In this document: in pieces, positions 36,660-47,319 of the stretch
How the letters are laid out: each line of letters opens with the position of its first letter
Position numbering within the stretch: the stretch's first letter is position 1
Source: Dichomitus squalens LYAD-421 SS1
Lineage: Eukaryota > Basidiomycota > Agaricomycetes > Polyporales > Polyporaceae
NCBI RefSeq assembly: GCF_000275845.1
Contig: NW_006766909.1
Coordinates: 196,249-260,248, forward strand
Length of the DNA: 64,000 nucleotides
Direction of reading: 5' to 3'
The notes under the pieces: model-generated
Seen by the model: only the letters and a program-made list of their open reading frames with translations
What the model was told of the DNA's origin: nothing
Databases searched by the model: none
Position numbers and translations under genes: made by a program

Positions 36660-37640
36660 ATGGCGATGAGCTCAAAAGCCGCAAGGCTGGCCTTCTCTAC
36701 ATCTGCGCGACAATCATGTCGTCGCTTCCCTCCTGCCGTCTCCACGTTTCGTCACTACTCCACGCCAACAAAACGAGACATCTTGAGCAACGACGACCTC
36801 CGGCGAATAGCTCAGGAGCACCAGTTCGCAGAAGCGATTGAACAGAGCCAATACTTCCCGAACCTGATGACCCCCGACGCGCTGCTCGACCTCCACAACA
36901 GCAAGACGTTCCCGCCCTCGCGGCACACGCCCTATGCGAACACCGTCGTCGTCCGCAACAACCCCTCCATCTTCCGCGTGGCGCGCGAAATCGAGGAGGG
37001 CCAGCGCGAGGAGGCCGTCGTCGTCGACGAGATCGAGAGCTCGACGGACGCCATGAAGCCCATCAAGTTCCTGCACCTGCCCCCCGGCGAGCTGAACAAG
37101 CTCTACCGCGCGTCCGTCCTCCGCTTCGTCAAGCAGCAGACGGGCAAGGGCAAGATCGAGCGCATCGCCATCCTCATCGTCGTCGGCAACGGCAACGGCC
37201 TGCTCGGGCTCGGCGAGGGCAAGGGCGCGGACTTCCCCTCCGCGCTCGCGAAGGCGTTCCCGCAGGCGGTGCGCAACATGGACTACGTCGAGCGGTTCGA
37301 GGACCGGACGATCTGGACGGAGATGGAGAGCAAGTTCTGCTCGACGCGCATCCTCCTCCGCCCACGCCCCGTCGGGTTCGGGCTTGCGTGCAACCCGATC
37401 ATCCATGAGGTGCTGAAGGTCGCGGGCATCAAGGACGCGAGCGCGAAGGTGTGGGGGAGCAGGAACCAGTACCAGGTCATGAAGGCGATCGTGCGCATGC
37501 TCTTGCCAGGGCGCGAGCCGACGCTGATGGGCAACGGCCTTGGGAGGCGCGGGCGGACGATGGAGAAGGGCAAGGAGTTGCGGTCGGCGATGGAGATTGA
37601 GCGGGACCGTGGGCGGAGGATCGTGCCGCTCCATACGTGA
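36660..37640 (+). CDS. mrps5: mitochondrial ribosomal protein S5 (uS5m)
   Basis: A 326-residue single-exon gene for the small-subunit mitoribosomal protein uS5m. The N-terminus is a Ser/Arg-rich presequence (AMSSKAARLAFSTSARQS). The S5 RNA-binding domain starts near residue 170 with RIAILIVVGNGNGLLGLGEG, and the C-terminal S5 domain holds STRILLRPRPVGFGLACNPI and VAGIKDASAKVWGSRNQ. The ATG at 36660 was chosen because it opens the presequence; the frame is open further upstream, over the PITH gene promoter. Codon third positions are strongly G/C, as expected for a well-expressed gene. Confidence 0.95.
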   Translation: MAMSSKAARLAFSTSARQSCRRFPPAVSTFRHYSTPTKRDILSNDDLRRIAQEHQFAEAIEQSQYFPNLMTPDALLDLHNSKTFPPSRHTPYANTVVVRNNPSIFRVAREIEEGQREEAVVVDEIESSTDAMKPIKFLHLPPGELNKLYRASVLRFVKQQTGKGKIERIAILIVVGNGNGLLGLGEGKGADFPSALAKAFPQAVRNMDYVERFEDRTIWTEMESKFCSTRILLRPRPVGFGLACNPIIHEVLKVAGIKDASAKVWGSRNQYQVMKAIVRMLLPGREPTLMGNGLGRRGRTMEKGKELRSAMEIERDRGRRIVPLHT

Positions 37641-38716
37641 GCTCGAGGGCACTGCCGGTAGAGTGGTCGCAGCATACGTGTATATTTTGGCTAATTGCAG
37701 CACTTGCTCTCGCGAGCGAAGACTCTGGTTGTCTGCTCGCTGTCTGCATAATATCGTCACTTGCAGTAATGGTTCAATGGTTCTTGTCGGTTTGTATCTG
37801 CTTGTCCTGTCCAGATTGTCTTCGGGCTTTCTCTCGCCGTCCTTCCTGTTTGTCGTCCGCCCATTGTAACGCGGACAGACGTGGGCCGACAGTGTCGCGC
37901 GTACAAAAAGCGCAGCAAGCGAGCCGACGAGCTGGAGGACAAGATGAGCTAATCGCCGAAATGCTCTTTCCTTCGCTGTCTCTTGTCGCGCACTTCGATA
38001 ATCCGCTGCGATTTATGCATCCTGCAATCCGACGCCGACGCAACTGTATTCTCTTTTCACTACGGCGGAACTTGCGGTGGGTAGTCGCTCCGTATGCATG
38101 TCGATATTCGCTGAAGCACAGTAGAACATATGAGTCTACCTTAATGCGTAAAACGCAGGTTTCTCCATCGACGCGGCACATGTATGATGTCTTATTCCAG
38201 GTTGCTGGTAGAAACCTGCCGTATGACCTCCAGAACAGCTTCATGACCTCATTCTCACTAGAAGAGGCAAAGAAAAGGAAGCGTGAGGGCTCTTCTATGC
38301 GCCCTGATTTTGCAGATCCAGGGTGTGCCTCCTGTGAATGTCTTGTGCCTTTGATACCAGTGAGGAACACGGTGCGCAGACCAGAAGAGCAATGCAACCG
38401 AAAGTGCCCAGCTGCAGGAAAACAAGCGTGTCTCCATTGATTGTTAACAACGCTGCATCAAGAGCCGACTTCGGTGTACTCATTTCCGCGAGGCAACGAC
38501 TCCGTTTGTGCGCCAATGCTCCTCGTCTTGGCGGTGATCTGTCTATTCTGTTCCCAGTTGTGCTGTGTACATTATCCTTGTCTCCTTCGATTTGCTGACA
38601 TTACAACATCACAGGTCTACAGACATGTACAATCGAAGCCAGAAATATACAAGAGCGCGACAGCCAGTCACTCGAAGGTCATCATGGAAGGTTTGCAGAG
38701 GATCGGGGTGCCCATC
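37641..38716. other. intergenic
   Basis: Frames of about 200 codons are open on both strands (plus 37637-38440, minus 38397-37774). They show no motifs and overlap the S5 3' end. I see no supported gene. Confidence 0.45.
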
Positions 38717-39001
38717 TCAATCCCAACCGTCTATATCAAGCCGAAGTCAGCAAGTAGAGCAGAGGAGCAAAGGTGCAGGCTGCCACGCACTGTCGCTCTT
38801 AGGTTCCTCATCGACCTTCGGGTGGATGAAGTGGTTCAGGATCGGACCGTCGTTGTTCTCTGTGGTCGAACGACGTCAGCATGGCCTGCGGCAGAGCTGT
38901 ATGAGGAGTCTGAGGAACTCACGGCGGCGCTCGAGGGCGGCAGGCGCGGCCTGGACGACCAGCGCAAACGCAAGGACGAGAAGAGCGAGGACGGAGCGCA
39001 T
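38717..39001 (-). CDS. small secreted peptide with dibasic cleavage site
   Basis: A 53-residue protein in three exons: 39001-38923, 38859-38791 and 38730-38717. The start MRSVLALLVLAFALVVQAAP is a textbook signal peptide with an Ala-x-Ala-type cleavage site. It is followed by a short pro-segment ending in ERR, a Kex2-like site, and then an acidic, Asn/Asp-rich peptide that ends DNGWD. Both introns have strong donors (GTGAGT, GTGCGT) and branch/acceptor signals. Without the second intron the chain would run on 12 residues to a different stop. It is too short for most gene callers. Function is unknown: a secreted effector, signal peptide or peptide precursor are all possible. Confidence 0.6.
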
Positions 39002-40549
39002 GATGGCGTCTAGAACGTCAGTGAGGTCAGTGCACTGTTACGGGAAGGAGAGGGGACAAGGGTCACGATACCGTTTGGGGCAGGTCCGGAGGGCGGAGAT
39101 GGTCAGAGGGCCGCAAGAGGTGCGTATAAGTACTCTAGGCCCTCTCCGAACCTTCACAGCAATGCGCTGTGCTCCTGGCCCGGCCGCTACGGAAAGGAAG
39201 GACAATTGTGGAGTGGCGGCAAGTCGCACCGCGCGTTGCGTGCTTGCTTCGCGGAGTCAATCTTTTGCCAGTGCGGTACGGCCGCAGGTGCCAGCTTCTG
39301 CGCGGGCGCACGCGCGGTGTTACGCACCGGGGCTAAGAAAGCGTGCGGGAAGCCTGTTGGAAGCTAGAATTGGGTGTCAGGCGAGCGAGGCGACCACGTC
39401 CTCGAGACCCGCGACACCCCTACAGCCCGTCTGTCGGTGTCGAATGCGGAGTGATGGACCGGACTGATCTCGGTAAACCCCACGCAGTCATCGTGTCGAT
39501 CGCCTGCAGCATACCGCGAGCTTTGTAAGTACTGTTGAGCGTTGCTCGCGCATGTGCACTGTGCAGTGGCTAACGTCTGCAATCCCCATCTGACGCGTTA
39601 CGACCGCCGCTTAGCGTGCGCCACAACGGCTTTGGCGGCGGCTATCGCGCTCGTCCGTATATCAGCGACGCGATCGGAGTGGTTTGCACTCCGAAGCTTC
39701 CCTCTAAGTAGCACACTCCGGTGAGCCCACTTCCGTCATCAGAAACGCCTAGGCCATTGGCGCATAGCGTGTCGACAACCCGTTCTGGTTGCGCTACTCC
39801 CACCCCAACCCCACGGACCCACGTGTGCTTATCTGCGGAACAGCAGATGTAAGGCCGGATGAGCGCGCTTCAAATGGGAGCAAGCTGCGTCTCGTGTGCA
39901 GACAGGCCGTTAGCATTTGCCTCCGAACAGCTCATCGTCTTCTAGTGGTTGATACGCAGGTTGGCGGACTCCAACGACGAGCAAAGGAGACCAGAAGAGG
40001 CGGGTTGCATCGCACAACGGCGGATGGCCGCATGGCGCCACCCTAGCCTTGTTCGTTCACGGGCCGTTTCTCATGCCGGGAGCTCTCCGGGGCTTAGTGG
40101 CAGTGCGCTCCAATGGTCTGCTCACAGTCTGTCAGCCGGCCTACATACGTTACCCACCTAATACGCAGTATCCCGCCGGAAGGCTCCTGTGGTACGTACA
40201 CGCCCTACTGTCCTGCTATCCCGCGTCCTCCAAGCCCTTTCTGACTAGCTTGTCAGGTAACAGGTCGACCATTCGAGTCCCATTGCCGTCCAGTGGCATC
40301 CCATCCTGACATTTGCGTCGCGGATGACATGGGAACTCGCTAGTATGTCGTCGGTTGCGCCGTTGTAGCGCCGCCCGGCGTCCGGTTATCATGAGAACTT
40401 TCGCTTGCAAATACCCGCAGCTGGCGTGCAAGCAAAAGCCTCCGCGATTGCAAAGCGTCTAGTGATCGCGCGGCTTCCTTCCCTTCCCCCGACCTTCCCG
40501 AGCTGACGACCGACTCCCCAGCTCGAGTCCCCTGCGGCTTCCCGCCAAC
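39002..40549. other. intergenic
   Basis: This is the upstream region of the small secreted peptide (minus) and of the seven-helix gene (plus). Short open frames have no recognisable content. Confidence 0.45.
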
Positions 40550-41853
40550 ATGGTGCACTTGACGAACGACCTCACGGCTCTGATTGGGTTTGCGTGCGAG
40601 GCTACGCTTTGGGGTAGGTTCTCACCATTCTGTCTGTTTGGCTTGTCGGACTGATCGTGGGTTCTGATTGCTCTCACAGGAGGGTATGCAATCCTGTTCA
40701 TCGTCTCGATCATCCTTCTCCGTCGACGAAGCCTCAAAACGGAGCTGAGCACGCCTGTCGTCGTGGCTCATGTCGCGCTGTTCATAGCTTGCACAGTGCA
40801 CTATGCGCTAGAGTTCAATCACTTCTATACGACCCTGGTGCGTCGACTACCTCTTGTGATGCCTGCTGAGCGAGTCGCTGACTACCCAGCTTTGAAGGCG
40901 GCAAAGGGCGTAGATGGATACGCAAACGAGACGACACAGCTCGTCGGAGCCGACATCTTTCTCTCGCTATGTGATCTTCTAGGAGACTACATCCTGATTT
41001 ACCGTTGTTGGGCACTGTGGGGCCGGAACTACTGGATTATCGCCCTTCCATCCATGTGCGCCATCGCGGGCTTCGGTGCGTGTCGCTCTTCCCTACGCCC
41101 CACACTCGCACACACATTCCTTCCCAACCGTCCCGACTCCCACGCGCCCGAACGCGCACGCTGACCGCCCGCCTGCGCACCACGCAGCCTGCATCATGCA
41201 AGTCGTGCACTACGTCGTCACGCTCGACCCGACGTCGCCCACCCCACCCAAGCCGATGCTCCCGCTCACGCTCGCGGGCTACTCGCTGCCCCTGTGCACG
41301 AACGTCATGGCCACCGCACTCATCATCGCCCGCATCTGGTGGCTCTCGCGCCCGACGCCCGGCACGGAGGGCGCGTTCCGCTCCGCGCGTGCGATCTCGC
41401 GCTCCGCGATGGCGACGATCGTCGAGAGCGGCGCGCTGTACCTCGCGATCCAGCTCACGTACGTCGTGCTGCTCTCGCTCGAGAACCCTGTGGACGCGAT
41501 CGTGGCGGTGATGGCCGCGCAGATCTACGTGCGTCCATTTGTGTTTGTGCCTGTGTCCTAGGGGGGGATTGGCGTTGCTGACATGAACGGATCGGGAATT
41601 TCAGGGTATCGCGCCGACGCTCATACTCATCCGCGTCATGCTCGGGCTGTCGGTGGAGACGACGATGGAGCCGGGCGCCGCGACGCCTATGGTCTGGGCG
41701 TCGGTGTCGAAGAGGTACACCACCACGCACGAGCAGAGCAAGATGGGACTCAGCGTGGACACGGGCGGCAGCACTGCGGCGGGCAGCAGCAGCACGAAGG
41801 TGTACCACACGGACTCGGATTCGGTCGAGATGAAGCCTGTGGAGGAGGTGTAG
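40550..41853 (+). CDS. basidiomycete seven-helix membrane protein, LIYR-motif family
   Basis: A 329-residue membrane protein in five exons: 40550-40613, 40680-40837, 40898-41075, 41188-41528 and 41605-41853. Seven hydrophobic segments are visible. The central motif LLGDYILIYRCWALW matches the pattern of the gene at 12048-13414 at the same place in the fold. The polar C-terminal tail (about 65 residues) is rich in Thr, Ser and Gly. The intron at 40838 has a length divisible by three, so an unspliced form would also stay open. Function is unknown. The family is abundant in agaricomycetes and receptor-like in layout. It converges with the UstYa-like gene. Confidence 0.87.
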
Positions 41854-42162
41854 TTGCATCGTTGTTGAACTTTTTAGTGTTATCGCTCCTTTATCGTGCG
41901 TTGTACGAACACATGTCCTGCGGTGCGGATTGCGCTTTATACCATGTGTATATGTACATCTATTTCTACTACCACAATGCGATCCCTTCTGCCGTCTGCC
42001 GTAACGTGAATTACACTTCCGCTAGCCGAATATGAAGAAATGAAAGTCGCGCGATCGCCTCGTCGCAACTGAAAAGATACAAGGCGTCTACTTTACAACA
42101 GTGGTCGCGACATTGAACGAGAACGAAAGGAGCGCATACAATCAGTTTCTCCACAACCAGGT

Positions 42163-42890
42163 TCACATCCCCCCCTTCAGCTTCACGACGTGCTCATACG
42201 TCTCGTCCGGGTTGATCTTCCCGTCCGCCGGCGGCACCGGGCTCTTCGCGGGATGCTCCTCCAAATACTTGCGCACCACCGTCCAGTCCTTGCACCGGTG
42301 GATCGAGTTGATCCCGTCCGCGGCCCACATCCAGTCCCCGTCCTTCTCCTCCCGGTACGCGGGCTCGAGCGTGACGTCCGAGTTGCAGAGCACGATCTGG
42401 CGGAGGTAGCGCGTGCAGTGCTCGACGTGGCGCGCGAAGCCCGTGCGGTTCGTGGCCATCCCGACGCGGATGACGTCGAGGCAGTGCATCTGGTGCAGCA
42501 TCGACGGGAAGAACGTGCGGTTCATGGGCCCGAGGTCGGTGAAGCCCACGGTCTCCCCGGGGTACTGCGCGCCCCACTCCTCGTCGGACAGGAGCGAGAA
42601 GTGCGGCGCGGGGTTGTTGAGCGCGAGGCCGACGCTGGGGAGCTTGACGGGCAGCTGCGAGGGGAAGTCGTCCCCGATGTACGCTGTTGGGGAGGTCATG
42701 TCAGGCGGGACTCGGTCGATGGGGAGTGGTACTAGGAAGGGCTGGACGTACAGTAGACGCGGGGCGGGGGCACGAGCTTGTCGAAGACGTTGACTATGAT
42801 GCCCAGAAAGACGACGTTGACGGCGGTCATGAAGACGAGGGCATACGTCAGGAGTCGGATGACCGACTTGGGGTCGGAGGCGAGTGCCAT
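42163..42890 (-). CDS. UstYa-like (DUF3328) oxidase
   Basis: A 219-residue protein in two exons (42890-42752, 42683-42163). An N-terminal membrane segment (about residues 10-33) is followed by a lumenal domain with the two family metal-binding motifs HQMHC and HVEHC, the latter in HVEHCTRYLRQ. The domain ends in the usual CKDWTVVRKYLEEH region. UstYa-type enzymes carry out oxidative cyclisation and other oxidations in fungal metabolite pathways, including ribosomally made cyclic peptides. Both HxxHC motifs are intact, so the protein is probably active. Next to it are a small single-span protein and a P450. The actual substrate cannot be told from sequence. Confidence 0.9.
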
Positions 42891-43731
42891 CGTAGCTGTA
42901 GGTCCCGAGTCGCGCGTGCAGCTGGGAAGGGGGCTGGCACCTTGAGCAGCATTGTATTATTATGAAGGATTCCCGCGATAGTGCGTTCCGATCTCAACAC
43001 TGCGAACCTCCCAGCGCTGCACCGCGCTGCGCGCCCTTGAAAAACGCGGCAGAGCGCGCTGTCCTCGTCCCCACTTCCATCTGCCCAAACCGGCGCGAGA
43101 ACTTCTAGCGTCGGAAGATAGCCTCTGCGCAGGCAGGACCCCGGAAATGCCCTCCTCGAACTTTCGCGCCCACATCACCGAAAATGGTCTGCTCCGAGGC
43201 TCTCGATGGGTGCGAGTGAGGCGAGGACGCTGCTGCGGTCTCGCGCGGCCGGCTGCAATGCAGCCGGACCCACATGACCCGCATACCCTGGCTTTCGAAT
43301 CGTTGGCACAATAAGCGTGTAAGTAGCATTTTAGCAACGTCTGTGGGTCTATATCAGACTTCCTTGGAATCGTGTATGTCGACCGCGTGCCGCGGTTGCT
43401 GTAGTTCGCAACTCGGAAGATGCACAAAGAGTGGACGATCCCATAGTGGGTATCTCCACACGGCATTTGGACAAGCTCCCGAGACCGGAGCGCGGCAGAC
43501 ATCCCGTGTGAGCGCGGTCGAAGTGCTGCTAGACCTCACTTAGCCAGATCCTGAGAAAAGGAAGCGGGTGTTCACCCACCTTCCGGAAGAAATATACATA
43601 TAGCCATTACCTGTGTGAGGTTACCATCCCACCTGCTGGTATCTCTCGCAGACACAAGACGTCGTCGCAGTAAGTGATCACCTACTTACAGTGGATAGAG
43701 GGAATCCTGACGGACTACGGTTTGTTCAGTC
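42891..43731. other. divergent spacer
   Basis: This spacer lies between the starts of the UstYa-like gene and the small membrane-protein gene. A long minus-strand frame (43502-42960) has no motifs. Confidence 0.5.
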
Positions 43732-44058
43732 ATGTCGGGATACATACACCTCGCCGGCGACAGTGTCGAAGACACCACCAAGGACCAGGCTTCCAAGGAA
43801 GCGCTGCTGTCCGCCGACTCCGAGCATGATCAGTGGTCCGACGAGCAGACGTCGACTCGAGCCCGAAGCAACCTGCGAGGCGTTGTGTACATCGCGCTTG
43901 TCCTGCTCCTCGTGAACGTCCTCGTGTGGGCGATCGCGGGGTCGAAGCTCAGGACCATCTATCACACCATCCAAGACAACTTGGACGTCGTTGACACGCG
44001 CCTGCTCCCCCGGCCCGATGTAGGGAACGGCGTAAAGCTGACAGCACAATCACCATGA
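43732..44058 (+). CDS. small single-span membrane protein with DTRLLPRPD motif
   Basis: A 108-residue single-exon protein with a polar N-terminus, one strongly hydrophobic segment (about residues 50-70) and a C-terminal stretch IQDNLDVVDTRLLPRPDVGN. Small proteins with a D-T-R-x-L-P-R-P-D ending next to UstYa-like genes are known to me from basidiomycete genomes as uncharacterised companions; I recall this and have not checked it. The frame could also continue through an intron after GNG. Its position, head to head with the UstYa-like gene and 736 bases before a P450, suggests it belongs to the same group. Confidence 0.6.
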   Translation: MSGYIHLAGDSVEDTTKDQASKEALLSADSEHDQWSDEQTSTRARSNLRGVVYIALVLLLVNVLVWAIAGSKLRTIYHTIQDNLDVVDTRLLPRPDVGNGVKLTAQSP

Positions 44059-44794
44059 GGAGCACTAGTAGGAGCTGGTAGCGTTGATGCACGCGGAGAC
44101 GTGTTACGCGGGGTGTACTCACCTCTGTAATCAGAGGATCTCGCTGTAGACCAAGAAGATAGCAGGGGACACTGTATGACTTGAAGCACAACACAAGGCC
44201 AAGCTTGTTGTCGAGGACAGACTTGCGGGGAAACACCAACGCATATCTGAGGTTCAAATTGAACCATCTGAGTCCAATTCTACCACAAGCGCTATTATTA
44301 GATGGGTATCGTCCTGTTAGACGCCGCAGACGATCACCCTCAACCTTTGCCTTGCACCCATCGCTCCGAGTCCGGGATGCCTGGCATTGCCTGCAAGCTT
44401 CTTGCTCCGCCTTGTCGGACGGAAGCATGTGCAATCACTATCAGACGATTCGGAAGCCCCGGACGTACTTAGATGCATCCTTGTCAAGAAGCGCTGATAC
44501 TGATGCTTTACAGCCTTCAGGCATTCCTTTCCCATGGCGCGCACGAGCAACTCCCGCATCTTTCCTTGTCTCGCGCGCCGAGCGAGCCGCTCTCCTCCTA
44601 GCGTGACGGTGTCCCCAACCGGTATCCGACTCGGCGATAGATGACACAGCCGCAGCTGCAGCTCACGGTACGTCACGGTGCACAGGTCGAACGACCGCCC
44701 GGGCCCTGAGCGCTGCATCTTACTGGCACCCAAGGTCGTCTGTCCACGATCACTGAGAGCCTTCGACACCTCTACCTTAGGCACACGGCACTCC
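44059..44794. other. intergenic upstream of P450
   Basis: Overlapping frames on both strands have no motifs. The right end is the P450 promoter. Confidence 0.45.
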
Positions 44795-47319
44795 ATGACA
44801 CTTGTAGTGTGGATTGGCACCCTTCTCGGGGCTTTTGTGCTCTGGCAGCTTGTAGGACGACTTTCGGCGCCCAACGGTTTGGCGACCGTCGCTGGACCGC
44901 AGAGAGAACGTTGGCTGACCGGTAGGTTTGCACGATCACGCTTGCTGTTGCTGTTGTAGTGCGTCGCCTCGTTTCCGCGGTATGCTGACAAGTTGTTCCA
45001 TTTACAGGTAACTTCCACAGACTGTTCAAGGACGGTCTCGAGTACAATCTAGGGCTTATTCGTCAGTATGGCGGTGTGGTAAAGGTCTACGGGCCTCTTG
45101 GGGTACGTATTCAGATGACTGCGTAATGACGGAACAGGCGCCTGACTCGGACTTTACAGGCCCAGCAGCTACTGGTCTCCGACCCGCGTGCCTTGCACCA
45201 CGTCGTTGTCAAGGACCAGGACGTCTACCATGAGACTGATATGTTCCTCATGTGGGTCCTGCGGTCCAACGATAGCCTGTTGGGAGTTCTCTGACAGTGT
45301 GCTTATAGGACCAACCACCTTATCTTCGGCGAGGGTCTGATCGCAACAGTCGGTCGGTATTCTTGATTGCAGCGGGGAATACAGACAGTGAACCGAATGT
45401 ATGTAACGCAGGGGAGCAGCACAAGAAGCAGCGCAAGATGCTTAATCCGGTCTTCTCGCTCGCCAATATGCGAGCGGTGCTGCCCACAGTCGCGCCTATC
45501 GCAAATAAGCTCCTCGAGCGCATTCAAGCACAGCTTTCGGAAGGTGGGGGTATGTGTGTCTACTCCAAACAAGTCTCAGCTACTGGGGCGCTGACATGGG
45601 CCTGCTCATTAGGTACAGCTGAGATCGACGTTCTCCCTTGGGCCGGGCGCGTTACCATGGACCTTTTGGGCGGCGCGGTCTTGGGCATATCACTGGACGC
45701 CCTGGACCCCGAGAAGACGAAGGAGCACGCGCTCACCATTCGCAAAGTCAGGTACGCAGAACGCGAGTTCGCTTCCCTGTGCAACCATTTATGGCCCCCA
45801 CGCAGCCGCGCGGCTCTGAAGGTGCTCGTCCTTCGACCGTTCATCCCGATGGCCGTCCGGAATTTCTCGCTCTACTGGCGCAACAAGATGGTCGACTGGC
45901 TGCCGTGGCCGGCTCTGCGCGAGATGCGCGAGCTGTCGCGCACTCTGGATAGGTGTGCGCGGAACGTCTTCCATGAGAAGAAGGATGAGCTGGAGAACGG
46001 CATCACGAACGATTACGACGGCCCGCGGAGGAGCTTGATGACTATCATGCGTAAGTCCTGTGATGGGATGTTACTCGCAGCGCGTTGGCCTGGTGCTGAG
46101 TAGCGAGCAGTGGAGGCGAACCAGTCCGGCTCGGAGAAGGAACGATTGACTGATGAAGAGCTCATCGGACAGATCAAGTACGTGGTCCCCGCGCCTTCAT
46201 AGTTTCTGTAGCTTGTTTCACATTCTTTTGACCTCCTATAGCACCCTTCTCATCGGCGGTGACACGGTGACAACCGCCGTGGCGCGCGTCTTCTGGATCC
46301 TCGCTCGCGAACAGGGCGCACAGGCACGTCTACGGAGCGAGATCAAGAAAGCAAAGATGGCGATCGCGGTCGACGACGGCATGGAAGACGAGTGGGAGAA
46401 GGTTCCTCTCTCGTACGACACGCTCGTCAGCCTGCCCTATCTCGACGCCGTCGTGCGCGAGACCCTGCGATTGTACCCCCCGACCAGCCTGATCAACCGC
46501 GTGTACGTCATATGCATATGTGGCCCCCCGTTGTTCTTGCAGACGCGACGCTGAGCATTGCATCCGACAGCGCGACAAAAGACGCTGTCCTCCCTCTCCA
46601 AGACCCCATCCGCACGACGGCCGGCGAAGAGACCACGGCGGTGCACGTGCCCGCGGGGACGAACATCATCATCTCCATCCTCGGCTCGAACCACAATAAG
46701 CGGATCTGGGGCGACGACGCGGACCAGTGGCGCCCCGAGCGTTGGCTGACTGCAAGCGGGGAGCGCATCGGGTGGGGTAAGAATGTCGACCTCGCGTTCG
46801 ACGACGACGCGGAAGGTCATGTCGCGGAGGGCACGCCGGGGTACAGGAATGGGGTCAAGTACCCCGGGGTCTACGCAACTATGTGAGTTTATTGGGAGTT
46901 GATGTGGCACGGAGTGCTGACGGTGTGGCTTGGCAGGATGACTTTCCTCGGCGGTAGTCGCGCCTGCATGTGAGTAGGACCAGCAGCTGAGAGGTGTGCG
47001 GTACTTTGCTGACGTTGTTCGCTTTCCGTTGCAGAGGCTTCAAGTTCGCGGAGATGGAGCTGAGTAGGTCGCCCGTGTTCTACGCCCTTGTTCTCGTCTA
47101 ACGCAGCGCGCGTGTTTTGCAGAACAAGTCCTAGCGACGCTCATCTCGTCCCTACACTTCTCCCTACCTTCTGCGACCAACGAAGACGGCGTGCGCAAGG
47201 AGATTTATTGGCGCATGGACGGCTTGCAAGTCCCCGTTGTCCTTCCGCCGCATGGAGATGGCAAGTCTCCAAGTGTACCGCTGGACGTGAGGGCTGCGAG
47301 AGAGACCGATTTCTTGTAG
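44795..47319 (+). CDS. cytochrome P450 monooxygenase
   Basis: A P450 of 592 residues in thirteen exons: 44795-44921, 45008-45102, 45160-45251, 45309-45352, 45412-45549, 45613-45751, 45806-46050, 46111-46177, 46242-46502, 46571-46882, 46937-46969, 47035-47063 and 47123-47319. An N-terminal anchor precedes the conserved QHKKQRKMLNPVFS segment. The oxygen-binding helix is LLIGGDTVTTA, ExxR is in VVRETLRLYPP, and the haem loop is FLGGSRACIG with its Cys. The build resembles the CYP5150-like group of agaricomycetes. It is unrelated at family level to the P450 at 8620-10751. The substrate is unknown. Confidence 0.92.

Noticed and set aside
37637..38440. 267-codon plus-strand frame after the S5 gene
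   Set aside because: It begins inside the S5 stop region, a minus-strand frame of similar length overlaps it, and neither has motifs.
41455..41859. Long minus-strand frames over the seven-helix gene, and similar ones over the S5, kinase and UstYa genes
   Set aside because: They are shadows caused by G/C-rich third codon positions of the real genes; the sequences are Arg/His-rich nonsense.
42960..43502. 180-codon minus-strand frame upstream of UstYa
   Set aside because: It is Arg/Ser-rich with no motif and lies in a divergent promoter region.
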